From positions 434,001-498,000 of the forward strand of contig CAWGFK010000070.1 in the NCBI GenBank assembly GCA_963821735.1: a stretch of 64,000 bases of DNA, in the 5' to 3' direction. The number at the start of each line of letters is the position of its first letter. Position 1 is the first letter of the stretch. The notes below the pieces were generated by a model. That model did not search any database and was not told where the DNA came from. It was given only the letters and a program-made list of their open reading frames with translations. Origin of the DNA: Laspinema sp963821735. GTDB taxonomy: Bacteria; Cyanobacteriota; Cyanobacteriia; Cyanobacteriales; Laspinemataceae. Of the stretch, positions 27,591 through 37,149 are shown piece by piece. The position numbers and the translations under genes were made by a program.

Positions 27591-28928
27591 TCAAATCCCT
27601 TGTTCCGATCGCATAAAATCCACAAATTGACGGGCGGTGCGTCCGGAACGACCATTATGGCGAGTAGCCCATTGTAAGGCTTGAAATTCTAAGTCTTCCG
27701 GGGATAATTTTAATCCCGCTTCTGCGGCTAAATGATGGACGATCGCCAGATATTTGTCTTGATTAGCCGGTTCAAAGGTTAAGGTTAATCCAAAGCGATC
27801 GCTAAAGGAAAGTTTTTCTTGGAGGGTATCCCAAGCATGAACTTCATCCGCCTGGGAAGGGCGGGGTCTCTCCTCAAAAAACTCCCGAACTAAATGACGA
27901 CGGTTCGAGGTTGCATAGACCACTACATTGGGAGGACGGGCGGTCAGAGTGCCTTCTAAAATTACTTTTAATGCCTTAAAGGAATCGTCATCTTCCTCAA
28001 AGGATAAATCATCTACAAAAATAATAAATTTCTGAAGGGCATCGCGCAGTTCATCGACAATTTCCGGTAAATGTTGAAGTTGAGATTTGGGGATTTCAAT
28101 TAATCGTAACCCTTGCTGGCTATATTCATTTAATAATCCCTTGACTAAGGAAGATTTGCCCGTTCCTCGACTGCCATAGAGTAAAACATTTAAAGCGGGT
28201 TTACCCGCTAATAAAAATTCCGTATTCTTTTTTAAAGTCTCGCGCTGGAACTCATAGCCCACTAATTGCGTCAACCGCACCGGGTCAGGGTGTGGGATGG
28301 TTTTTAGTTTCCCTGACTGCCAAGTAAAGGCTTGATACTCTGTAAATTGCCCGGTACCCTGTGTTTGGTAATAGGCAACTAACTCCTGGAGAGTATCAGG
28401 CCATTTTTTTGTGGATTTGAGGGCTGCGATCGCCCGTTTTCTGGAACCGAGGGGCAATTGATCCATCGCTTCGGGTTCGGTGGTGGATGAATTCCAGACT
28501 ACGGGAGGCATGGGGATACCACTCGCGGATTCCACCCACTGACGGAGGCGATCGCCAGAACAGTCATAGAAACATTGCAACGCCTCTAAATCATGTTTGA
28601 CTGCTGCCACTAAAGGGGCCGGTATTTTTTCAAATGGCTGACGTTGCACCTGATAGGTAAAGGGATTTTCGTCTTTCAGGAGGCGATCGAGCAGATAGTC
28701 TTGCCAGCTCATTTCTTCTGCCGCCAAGCGTTTAAACCAGCAGCCATAAGCCTTCAGACAATTTAATCCCACCCGGCCTCCCGCGCCTCCCCCGGAACTT
28801 TCATAAATCAACTGGATCAGTTTTAGAAAAGATTTCCCCAGTTCACTGCGGAACACCCCTTGATACAGCAATAAAGATGCCGCTTTGATTTCTAAATATT
28901 GAATTGAACTAACTGTTTCACTATCCAT
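27591..28928 (-). CDS. DUF815-family AAA-type ATPase
   Basis: This 445-residue protein has a P-loop LLYGSRGTGKSSLVKG (about residue 252), Walker B FIIFVDDLSFEE (about 302), a sensor-like VVVYATSNRRHLVREFF and the C-terminal NGRSGRTARQFVDFM. This matches the DUF815 group of predicted P-loop ATPases, whose role is unknown. The N-terminal 230 residues are family-specific and contain no other domain I can name. It lies 135 bp after sucD in the same direction, with a hairpin between. Confidence 0.8.
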   Translation of the reverse strand: MDSETVSSIQYLEIKAASLLLYQGVFRSELGKSFLKLIQLIYESSGGGAGGRVGLNCLKAYGCWFKRLAAEEMSWQDYLLDRLLKDENPFTYQVQRQPFEKIPAPLVAAVKHDLEALQCFYDCSGDRLRQWVESASGIPMPPVVWNSSTTEPEAMDQLPLGSRKRAIAALKSTKKWPDTLQELVAYYQTQGTGQFTEYQAFTWQSGKLKTIPHPDPVRLTQLVGYEFQRETLKKNTEFLLAGKPALNVLLYGSRGTGKSSLVKGLLNEYSQQGLRLIEIPKSQLQHLPEIVDELRDALQKFIIFVDDLSFEEDDDSFKALKVILEGTLTARPPNVVVYATSNRRHLVREFFEERPRPSQADEVHAWDTLQEKLSFSDRFGLTLTFEPANQDKYLAIVHHLAAEAGLKLSPEDLEFQALQWATRHNGRSGRTARQFVDFMRSEQGI

Positions 28929-28988
28929 TTGATGACAAAATCAGGAGTGATAAATCAAAACTCAAGTATGGGTTAAATAGTTGATTAA

Positions 28989-29012
28989 TTTAGCCCGCTG
29001 ACGCGGGCTAAA
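28989..29012 (-). terminator. Hairpin between sucD and the DUF815 gene
   Basis: TTTAGCCCGC (28989-28998) and GCGGGCTAAA (29003-29012) form a perfect 10-bp stem with a TGAC loop. It lies just downstream of sucD on the minus strand; the following T-run is poor. The core resembles that of the dispersed repeat at 2405. Confidence 0.5.
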
Positions 29013-29062
29013 CTTTTTCAAAGTTCTCCCTTCAAGGCCGAAATTTTATCCTAAAATTACCC

Positions 29063-29980
29063 TTACTTTTTCTTTTGTTTCAGAACTTTTTTAATCAGCC
29101 CTGGAATTTGGGCAGGACTAGAAGCCACGGAAATTTTTGCCGCCTTAAAAGCCTGAATTTTGCTTTGAGCGGTATCAGGATCAGCCCCGATAATGTTAAA
29201 GGTTTTACCTGTAGAAAGTCGGGCCGCCATAATATCCCCGGCATGACCGAGGCGCTGGCCTTTTGGGGCATGATGACCGGCGACATAAGCCACCACGGGT
29301 TTATCAATGGCAGCGGCGATATAGTGTGCAGCTTCCTCTTCACTACTGCCGCCAATTTCGCCGACTAAAACGATCGCCTCGGTGTGGTCATCTTCATCCA
29401 AAATTTGCAGCCATTGGGCAAAGGAGGAACCCAAAATCGCATCACTGCCAATCCCGATGGCGATCGACTGTCCTAACTTAGCTTGAGTGAGTTGCAGGGC
29501 AATTTCATAGGTGAGAGTGCCACTGCGACTGATTAACCCCACGGAACCGGGGGTATAGAAATCGCTCTTATGAATACCCAAGAGCACCTTTCCTGGGACG
29601 ATAATCCCCGGAGTATTGGGACCGAGGACGAGGGTATCCGTCGCCTCCGCCTTTCTCACCAGTTTGACCATATCCAGAGGAGGCATTCCCTCAGTGATGA
29701 TAATAATCTGACGGATGCCAGCAGCGATCGCCTCCAAAGCCGCATCTAGGACCGCGTAAGGCTTGACAAAAATTACCGTAACATCCACTGGACCGACCTT
29801 ACGCAGGGCCTGTTCGACCATATCAAAAACCGGAATCTCCTGAACCGTTTGGCCCCCACAACCGGGACTAATTCCAGCGACCACATTGGTTCCATAAGCT
29901 TTCATTAAAGCTCCATGAGTAGAACCGATCACCTCGGTAATGCCTTGAATTAAAACTTTGGTATCCGGCGTAAAATTCAT
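29063..29980 (-). CDS. sucD: Succinate--CoA ligase, alpha subunit
   Basis: SucD forms the CoA-binding and phosphohistidine half of succinyl-CoA synthetase. The CoA-binding fold begins TKVLIQGITEVIGSTHGALM; SRSGTLTYEIALQLT and GIGSDAILGSSF are typical; the active-site His lies in GHHAPKGQRLGHAGDI (GHAG). Start ATG 29980 is chosen because AAAGGAGGG precedes it; a longer frame extends to 30034 inside sucC. The beta-subunit gene ends 10 bp upstream. The enzyme makes ATP (or GTP) from succinyl-CoA in the TCA cycle. Confidence 0.92.
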   Translation of the reverse strand: MNFTPDTKVLIQGITEVIGSTHGALMKAYGTNVVAGISPGCGGQTVQEIPVFDMVEQALRKVGPVDVTVIFVKPYAVLDAALEAIAAGIRQIIIITEGMPPLDMVKLVRKAEATDTLVLGPNTPGIIVPGKVLLGIHKSDFYTPGSVGLISRSGTLTYEIALQLTQAKLGQSIAIGIGSDAILGSSFAQWLQILDEDDHTEAIVLVGEIGGSSEEEAAHYIAAAIDKPVVAYVAGHHAPKGQRLGHAGDIMAARLSTGKTFNIIGADPDTAQSKIQAFKAAKISVASSPAQIPGLIKKVLKQKKK

Positions 29981-29990
29981 CAACCCTCCT

Positions 29991-31175
29991 TTAGCCATTT
30001 GTTGCCAACGACACGGACAAGGCGATCGCCTCATCCAAGTTTTCCACCACCGTCACATCTACCGCCTGCAAAATTTCGCGCGCTTGGTCAATTTCGCTCC
30101 CATATAAGCGCACGATCACCTTCACCTGGGTTTGGGGATTTCCAGTGGCGGTTTCCCGCTGACTCTGTTTTTGGTAATGGGCGATCGCCTCTACTGCCTG
30201 AGTGCAGGAACATAGACCCCCGAGCAAATTCACCAACACCACCTTGACATTTTTCTTCTGACTCACCAGGGCCAACCCGAGCTTGATGCGATCGCACAGG
30301 AGTTCCGGGGTCAAATCCCAACGACATTCTCCACCAATATTTACAAAATTAGCAGGCTTGCCTCCTGCCGCATAGACCAAATCCAGGGTCGCCATTGTCA
30401 AGCCCGCCCCATTACATAACAGGCCAATATTCCCATCCAGTTCCACAAAATTCAATTCCGGTGGCACCGCCATCACCGCCGAACCGGACCCGGTAACCAA
30501 TCCCTCATCGGGCTGAATCTTCGGCAGCAACTGTAACAAACTCGAATGGCGTCCGAGGGCCTCATCATTCACCGTCACCTTGCCATCGAGGGCCATCACT
30601 TCCCCCCCCGGACTAATTCCCAGGGGATTGATTTCCACCAGGTCCAAATCCTTCTCCACAAATAGCAGATACATCTTTTCGACGATATCGCTCACCGCCT
30701 CAATCAGGGGACCTGTGCAACCCATCTTCAGAGTTAAGCGACGGGCATAAAAGGGGGAAAAGCCCTCATCCACGACCACTTGCTGCATCTGTTCCATCGC
30801 CAATTCCGTCCGGGTGCCCCCTTGACTCGACCCCAACAATAGGGGACGACGGGCGGCGCGATCGAGAACCACTGCTAGATAAAATTCGCGATCGGTGTCA
30901 TATTTAGCCTCAGCTAAAAGCACCTCGGGATATTCCGTATTGATAGGAAGGTGAAAAATATTTTGAGCCGCTGCCACCGCATCAATCGTATTCGCCACAA
31001 ACTTGATGCCACCTGCTCTCCCTCGCCCTCCTGCACGGACTTGGGATTTGAGGACAACGGGATAGGGAATCTTGAGTCCCTTTAAGTCTTTGGGATGGTC
31101 GATCCGTTGCGAGGGCAAAACTGGGATGCCCATTTCCCTGAATAATTCTTTTGCTTGATACTCTAATAAATCCAT
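29991..31175 (-). CDS. sucC: Succinate--CoA ligase, beta subunit
   Basis: SucC carries the ATP-grasp nucleotide-binding domain. It starts MDLLEYQAKELFREMGIPVL, with SQVRAGGRGRAGGIKF (nucleotide loop), LVEINPLGISPGGEVMALDGKVTVND (metal/nucleotide site), then the Rossmann-like C-terminal half with NIGLLCNGAGLTMATLD and FVNIGGECRWDL. Length (394 aa) is normal. It is the first gene of the sucCD operon; the 515 bp upstream are non-coding. Confidence 0.92.
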   Translation of the reverse strand: MDLLEYQAKELFREMGIPVLPSQRIDHPKDLKGLKIPYPVVLKSQVRAGGRGRAGGIKFVANTIDAVAAAQNIFHLPINTEYPEVLLAEAKYDTDREFYLAVVLDRAARRPLLLGSSQGGTRTELAMEQMQQVVVDEGFSPFYARRLTLKMGCTGPLIEAVSDIVEKMYLLFVEKDLDLVEINPLGISPGGEVMALDGKVTVNDEALGRHSSLLQLLPKIQPDEGLVTGSGSAVMAVPPELNFVELDGNIGLLCNGAGLTMATLDLVYAAGGKPANFVNIGGECRWDLTPELLCDRIKLGLALVSQKKNVKVVLVNLLGGLCSCTQAVEAIAHYQKQSQRETATGNPQTQVKVIVRLYGSEIDQAREILQAVDVTVVENLDEAIALSVSLATNG

Positions 31176-31690
31176 GAATGTATGAAAAACGGTGGGTGTG
31201 AACGATCAAAGGCTGAACACTATAAGGGCATAAAAGCCGGTTTAAATTATCGCAATTCGGGGCCTCTCGATTCTGGGTTTACTCCGTTTGTAGTGTGGCT
31301 TACTTTTGATGAAAGTGCCAATCCATTAGGGATTGAGGGTGAGGGTAGGAGCGCATCCGGCTGATCCGACTTGCGATCGCGGGTGTTGGCTATTAGGATT
31401 TGCCATCTCTAAATCAGGATTTGTTAAGTCTCAACCCCACCAAACTTGATAGAATACCACACTCGGTTACCCCGAAAGGGCGATCGCCCCCCATCCCCGA
31501 CTCCCCCAAACCCTTGCTAATCGGTCTATCGCCCCGCTCACCCCCGTTGCGTCAAAAAAAGCTAACTTATGACCGTTTTGAGGATGTTGTATGCTATCTA
31601 AATAATTAACTTGAAGGCTTGCCAGTTCGTAACCCGTGCCGGTAAGCAGCAAACCTGCACTAACAGGATGTGTACCGGGGGTAAAAACTT
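31176..31690. other. Divergent intergenic region sucC / 31691 gene
   Basis: These 515 bp hold no convincing gene. They must contain promoters for sucCD (minus) and the 31691 gene (plus). A block of C-rich and CGATCGC sequence lies near 31480-31540. I see no strong repeat or riboswitch-like fold. Confidence 0.4.
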
Positions 31691-33577
31691 ATGACAACAG
31701 CAGTCCGCCCAGGCGATTTAAAAACCATTGCCGAACTCATCGAAGAACGCTTGCACGCCGAATTGCCGCAAAATTTGCCGTTGCGAATTCGGTGCGCCTA
31801 CAAGCAAGGAAATTTAATCGTCCTCGGAGAACATACTCCGGAGGTCAAACTCGACCTACCACCGACTTTTAAAGCGATTCAACAAGCGATTCTAGCTCTG
31901 GTGGGCTATCTCCCCGGTCAGTTACGACTCTATCTGAGACTCAAGGGGCAAAAAACCCCCTACGCTTACCATGCCTTCAAAACCCCCCAACCCCTCGGGG
32001 CAGTCATGGACCCGCAAGGGGGCCAACCCGTACTCCTGCTCGATCGCCTTCCCCATAGCGCCCCCAATCCCCGGGAAACCCCACCTCCGGTTAGTGAAGA
32101 GGCACAGCAGGCAATGGATTTGGCGGTCGCCGCCTTTCCCCTCAATCCCTTTGATACCCCCCCACCGGAGGAAGAGTTTGAGGAGCAACTCGAACTGGAA
32201 CCGGAACGGCAACGGCAACGGCAACGAAAACCCCAACGACAACAGCAAGGGCAACGAAAACCCCAACGGCAACGCCAGTCACGAAACCAGCCCAGTTCTT
32301 GGTTATTGCCGTTTTCCGCTTGTGCTTCCATCGCCCTAGTTTTGGGGTCAGCCACGTTCTACGCTTTGTCTCGTCCTTGCGCGATCGGGACCTGTCAGGA
32401 AGTCGTCACCGCCAACGAGTTGACCCAGGATTCTGCGGAATTGCTGCAAGCGGCTCAATATCAACAACAAATTCAATCTGCCAAAGGGCAACTCACCGCC
32501 GCCAGTCAACTGTTAGCCGAAATTCCCCTCTGGTCCAAAGATTACGGCACCGCCCAACGCCTACTCCGGCGAAATCGCAACCTCACCGCCGGTTTGGATG
32601 AAATGGTCAATGCCTTGGATAGCGCCTTAACTGCCGTTGCTCAAGGGAAAAATCCCCCCCATCCGTTGCAAGTGTGGGAGGGGGTTGCCTCGAACTGGCA
32701 ACAGGCGATCGCCCTTCTGGAATCCGTTCCCCCCGATAGTCCGGTCTATCCCCTCGCCCTCGAAAAATTACCCACCTATCGCGCCAATTTAACCGAAATT
32801 CAAGGGCGGATTCAGGCGGAAAAAATCGGACGGGAACAAATGCAGAAGATTCTCTCCGTGGCTAAAGTCGCTCAAGCTCGCAGTGGTGTCGCTCAGTCCG
32901 TGGAAAGCTGGGAAACCATCTATACCAGTTGGGAACAGGTGATTCAACAGTTAGAGGCCCTGCCGCAAGGCACGATGGCCCATCAGGAAGCGAGTCAACT
33001 CCTGCCTAGCTATCGATCGCAGCTTGAACTCTCCCGCGATCGCAAAACTAAGGAGAAAATCGCCACAGAAGCATATCAGTCTGCCATTCTCGCTGCCGAT
33101 CGCGCGGAAAATGCCACCCTCAAGAATCAATGGGCCCAAGCGGTAGACCAGTGGAATCAGGCCGTTGCCTCAGCCGAACAAGTCCCAACAGGGACCTATT
33201 ACTACCCCAAAACCGCTGCTTCTCTCCAGGAGTTCAAGGCACAACGAGAAGTCGCGCAAGAGGAACTCAAAAAAGCCAATCTGATCGCCAAAACTCGGGC
33301 GGATCTGAACAATACCTGTCAAGGCAATCCCAAAGTTTGTGAATATACCTTGACCGATAGTGTGATCAGTGTTTGGTTAAGTGCTGACTACATTCGGAAA
33401 ATTCAACAAACTGCTACAGTTGCCAGTACAAACCCTGACCCAAAAGTCCGTCAAGGCTTGGATCTGCACGTCAAGACCCTCCGAACTGCTTTAGAAGCGA
33501 TCGCCGATAACGCCCAGCTTCCCCTGGAACTTTACGACCCTTATGGGGCCTTTATCGGACGTCATACGCCCAATTAA
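31691..33577 (+). CDS. Unknown membrane protein with Gln/Arg-rich linker
   Basis: This 628-residue protein matches no family I recognise. Residues 1-150 form a folded region (IAELIEERLHAELPQNLPLRI). Then come an acidic linker and a very biased Gln/Arg/Pro/Lys tract (about 175-200), one transmembrane helix (WLLPFSACASIALVLGSATFY, about 205-225), and a long helical, Gln/Ala-rich extracytoplasmic part (about 240-590) with recurrent W..A...LE..P units, e.g. VASNWQQAIALLESVPPDSP and YTSWEQVIQQLEALPQGT. It is type II membrane-like. A strong terminator follows. It may be a scaffold or envelope protein (inference). Confidence 0.7.
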   Translation: MTTAVRPGDLKTIAELIEERLHAELPQNLPLRIRCAYKQGNLIVLGEHTPEVKLDLPPTFKAIQQAILALVGYLPGQLRLYLRLKGQKTPYAYHAFKTPQPLGAVMDPQGGQPVLLLDRLPHSAPNPRETPPPVSEEAQQAMDLAVAAFPLNPFDTPPPEEEFEEQLELEPERQRQRQRKPQRQQQGQRKPQRQRQSRNQPSSWLLPFSACASIALVLGSATFYALSRPCAIGTCQEVVTANELTQDSAELLQAAQYQQQIQSAKGQLTAASQLLAEIPLWSKDYGTAQRLLRRNRNLTAGLDEMVNALDSALTAVAQGKNPPHPLQVWEGVASNWQQAIALLESVPPDSPVYPLALEKLPTYRANLTEIQGRIQAEKIGREQMQKILSVAKVAQARSGVAQSVESWETIYTSWEQVIQQLEALPQGTMAHQEASQLLPSYRSQLELSRDRKTKEKIATEAYQSAILAADRAENATLKNQWAQAVDQWNQAVASAEQVPTGTYYYPKTAASLQEFKAQREVAQEELKKANLIAKTRADLNNTCQGNPKVCEYTLTDSVISVWLSADYIRKIQQTATVASTNPDPKVRQGLDLHVKTLRTALEAIADNAQLPLELYDPYGAFIGRHTPN

Positions 33578-33590
33578 CCTGGGTAAATTA

Positions 33591-33633
33591 GACTCAATTA
33601 AATCTACCCTTAGATAGATTTAATTGAGTCTTT
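33591..33633 (+). terminator. Strong terminator after the 31691 gene
   Basis: GACTCAATTAAATCTA (33591-33606) and its exact complement (33615-33630) form a 16-bp stem with an 8-base loop, followed by TTTCCTT. Confidence 0.75.
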
Positions 33634-33702
33634 CCTTGAATTTAATAGACAAATAAAGGAGTCTATCTCCTTTTCTATTGAATTCAGTTCTATTCTAAGC
33701 AA

Positions 33703-36665
33703 ATGGATAATCTTGTACCCGAGTCAGATTGGGATCTGACTCCTACTATTCAAAGTACCCTTGTACCCCCCGATAATCAGCTTGCTTCCCTTCAAAATCC
33801 CCAGGGTATGGCTGAAAACCCCATTTCTGTTAGCCCCACCGCAGATTCGATTCCTGCAAGTTTTGGCAATCTTCCCTTAAGTTTTATTGCCAATGTGGGA
33901 CAACTTGACCCGGAGGTAGAGTTTCTCGTCCAAGGCGCGCAACATGATATTTTCTTTACCCCGGATGAGATTGTCTTAAGCAAATCTCAAGTCATCGACG
34001 ATGAAACCCTCTCTCATCAAGTCAAGGTTTCATTTACTGATTCTAACCCCGACCCAACTATTAAAGCAGTCGCACCGTTGCCGGGAGTAGCTAACTTTAT
34101 CACCGGAGATGACCCATCCCAATGGCATGAAAATATTCCCACTTATCAAGGCATTGAGTATGAAAATCTCTATGATGGAATTGATTTAATTTATCGCGGG
34201 GATGAGGGAGAACTCAAGAGCGAGTTTATCGTGAATCCTGGTGTAGATCCCGGACAAATTCGGATGAACTATGAAGGAGGCGATCGCCTGAATATCCGAG
34301 AAGATGGAGCCTTAGTCATTGAGACTCCCTTCGGTGAATTAGTCGAATCTGCCCCCTATTTGTACCAAGATATCAACGGAGAACGAGTCACCGTCAGCGG
34401 TGCTTATCAACTTTTAGACAATGCACAAGTTGGCTTTACCATTGGGGAGTATGATCCATCGGTGGCCTTGGCGATCGACCCCACTTTAGAATATACAACC
34501 TATCTTGGGGGTAGTCAATTTGACTCAGCCCGAGATATTTCGGTCGATGAAGCGGGAAACATCTATCTAATCGGAAACACGAGTTCACCCGACTTTCCGA
34601 CGACAGGCAACCCAGCAGTTCCTGGAAAAGTCTTTATTTCCAAATTGTCTAATAATGGCACGTTACTCTATACCACATTTTTGGGCGGAAGTCTATCCAA
34701 TCAGGGGGAGGGAATTGCTACCGATAATGCTGGAAATGCCTATGTCAGTGGCTTTACTTTTTCTAATGATTTCCCCATTCTGAATGCAATTCAAGGGGGG
34801 AATTCATTCCTGGACACCCAAGCCTTTATCGCTAAACTTTCTAACACCGGAAGTTTAGTTTATTCCACCTTATTCGGGGGAGGTGGTTCCGATATCGCCC
34901 GCAGTATTGCTGCTGATAATAATGGCAATATTTATATAACAGGGGAAACCGCATCACCAGATTTTCCCATCCTCAATGCTATTCAACCAGCTTATGGCGG
35001 CACTCAGACCCAATTTGGATTGACCCTGGGAGATGCCTTTGCTGCAAAACTCTCTAGCGAGGGTCAGTTAGTTTACTCGACTTATCTCGGGGGTAATAAT
35101 GATGATGGCGGGTTAGGAATTGCTACCGATGGCAACGGCAATGCTTATATAACCGGCGCGACTTTTTCTAATAATTTTACCACCCAAAATGCCATTCAAA
35201 GTACCTTTGGTGGGGGCAAGATGCCTTTATCACTAAACTGGCTGCCGATGGCAATTTAGTTTACTCGACGTATCTCGGGGGGACGGGTAGTGAACTGGGA
35301 GAAAGTATCGCCGTGGATACTAACCAAAATGTGTATATCACCGGAACGGTAAACGCACCTTTGCTGCCGGTTGTTGTCCCCCTACCCTCTGCGCCGATCG
35401 CCGATCGCACCTTCTCTGACCCCTCGGCTACCCTGTTGCCCCCGGAAAACGGCAGTCCCCGCACCTTCACCTTTCCCACCGTCAATCCCTTTCAAACTAA
35501 TCTCGGTGACTCAGAAAGCGCTTTTGTCACTAAACTGGCGAACGATGGCAGTGGGCTGATTTATTCCACATTACTCGGCGGAAGCAATAATGATAATGGG
35601 ACCGGGATTGCTGTTGATAATAGCGGCAATGCTTATGTCACTGGAATTACTAATTCTGCCAATTTTCCGGCGGTTAATGGCTTTCAAGGTTATAGCGGTG
35701 AGGGAGATGCCTTTGTCACGAAATTTACTGCCGATGGTACTCTGGAATATTCCACTTACTTAGGTGGGACTGCCCAGGATACGGGCATGGGCATCGACAT
35801 TGATAATGCAGGGACAGTTTATCTGGCTGGAAATACTTATTCCGGAGATTTACCCAATAATTTGAATCGGCTTGGGGGAAGTTTAAATGCCTTTGTGGCT
35901 AAAATTACACCCCAACCCGGACCAAGGATAGAATTGCCTTTTATCAACTTAATTGATGCATTCTTTACCTCCAGTGGCGGATTTATCCTAATTGATAGTC
36001 CTTTGGGAAATGTCTTATTTGATGAAACCTTTTACTTGTCCAATAATCCGGATGTGGCTGAGGCAGTAACCTCCGGTGTGTTCAGTAATGGATTTGATCA
36101 CTTCTTCTCCTTCGGTCAATTTGAAAGACGACAACCCAGTCCGTTTTATAATGAAGGGCGTTATTTAGCCCAGAATCCTGGTGTAGCAGCAGCAGTGGCT
36201 GCCGGGGCATTTCGTAGCGGATTTGAGCATTTTTTGAATTTGGGATTCTTTGAGGGACGCGATCGCCGGACTCAGTTATTCCATGAAGGTTTCTATGTGA
36301 ATGCTTACCCGGATATTGCTGACGCTGTTGCCGGAAATCTGATCAATCTCGGATTTAACCATTACATTCAGTTTGGACAACGGGAGGGACGCAATCCTAA
36401 CCGTTTCTTTGACGAAGGCTTCTATCGGAGTGTTTATCCCGATGTCGCCGCAGCGATCGCCGCAGGAAGTCTTGCCAGTGGATTCGAGCATTTTACTCTA
36501 GCTGGGGAAAAGGAGGGACGGCAGCCGAGTCCTCTATTTAACGAACAGTTTTATCGGGCAACTTATCCCGATGTCGCCGCAGCCGTAGCAGCGGGCAGTT
36601 TTCCCAGTGGGTATGACCATTTTTTACGGTTTGGATCGAGAGAAGGACGGGCAGGAATCGGTTAA
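33703..36665 (+). CDS. SBBP beta-propeller repeat protein with five C-terminal repeats, frameshifted
   Basis: This protein has about 988 residues after repair. The N-terminal ~250 residues look like a DUF7948-type domain (LPLSFIANVGQLDPEVEFLV, YENLYDGIDLIYRGDEGELK). Seven SBBP-type repeats follow, of the form YSTYLGG...D.G.GIA.D..GNAYITG.T.S..FP. The last ~220 residues carry five tandem units of about 43 residues of the form FDE.FY...YPDVAAAVAAG.F.SG..HF...G..EGR. The frame breaks at the G run 35212-35216, where one G seems missing. The open parts are 33703-35259 and 35313-36665. There is no N-terminal signal peptide; it is possibly secreted by type I export (inference). Confidence 0.85.
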
Positions 36666-36755
36666 ATTGATCCCCAATTTCTATTTTCAGTAGTCCCATA
36701 AATCCTAGCCCTGTCAAGGTGTATTTGTAGGGGCGTATTGCATACGCCCTCTCAT

Positions 36756-36876
36756 ACGGAATCCGGTTGTCAAAGGTCTGTAAAAACCCGCAGGCTTAAG
36801 CCTGGGGCTATACGGACGAAGCCCGCCTGCGCGGGCTAATCCAGAAAACCGACTTTTAACAACCGGATTTGGTATC
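36756..36876 (+). repeat. Dispersed ~100-bp repeat, copy B
   Basis: It shares the core AAGCCCGCCTGCGCGGGCT with copies at 2405 and 43632. Its own ends are imperfect inverted repeats: GGAATCCGGTTGTCAAAGGT near 36758 and CTTTTAACAACCGGATTTGG near 36855. It is nested in the larger 36694-37085 element. Confidence 0.7.
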
Positions 36877-36880
36877 ATGT

Positions 36881-37050
36881 ATGCAATACGCCCCTACAAG
36901 AAACAAGGATGAGGCGGGATTCCATTGCCGGATATTGAGGGCGTATGCAATACGCCCCTACAAGAAACAAGGATAAGGCGGGATTCCATTGCCGGATATT
37001 GAGGGCGTATGCAATACGCCCCTACAAGAAACAAGGATAAGGCGGGATTC
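36881..37050 (+). repeat. 64-bp tandem repeat, ~2.7 copies
   Basis: Copies begin at 36881, 36945 and 37009 (ATGCAATACGCCCCTACAAG), differing by only one base between the first two full units. No spacers, so it is not a CRISPR. Confidence 0.85.
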
Positions 37051-37149
37051 AATTTACCACCTTGACAGGGCTATCCCATAAATCCCCAGTAGAGGCGCGA
37101 ATTTTCGCGTCTCTACTCTTGTTTCTGGATGGGGGTTTCGCCGAAATTT

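Larger units (their letters stand above)
36694..37085. mobile_element. MITE-like composite element with TIRs and target duplication
   Basis: TAGCCCTGTCAAGGTG (36706-36721) and its exact inverse (37058-37073) bound 368 bp. The same 12 bp, TCCCATAAATCC, lie immediately outside both ends (36694-36705 and 37074-37085), as expected for a target-site duplication. No transposase is encoded. Inside are a dispersed-repeat copy (36756-36876) and a 64-bp tandem repeat (36881-37050). Confidence 0.75.

Noticed and set aside
31966..32355. Cys/Arg-rich ORF on the minus strand inside the 31691 gene
   Set aside because: It is the antisense reading of the Gln/Arg repeat tract; low-complexity shadow.
36881..37050. 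Possible CRISPR array
   Set aside because: The 64-bp units are directly adjacent and nearly identical, with no variable spacers and no cas genes nearby.
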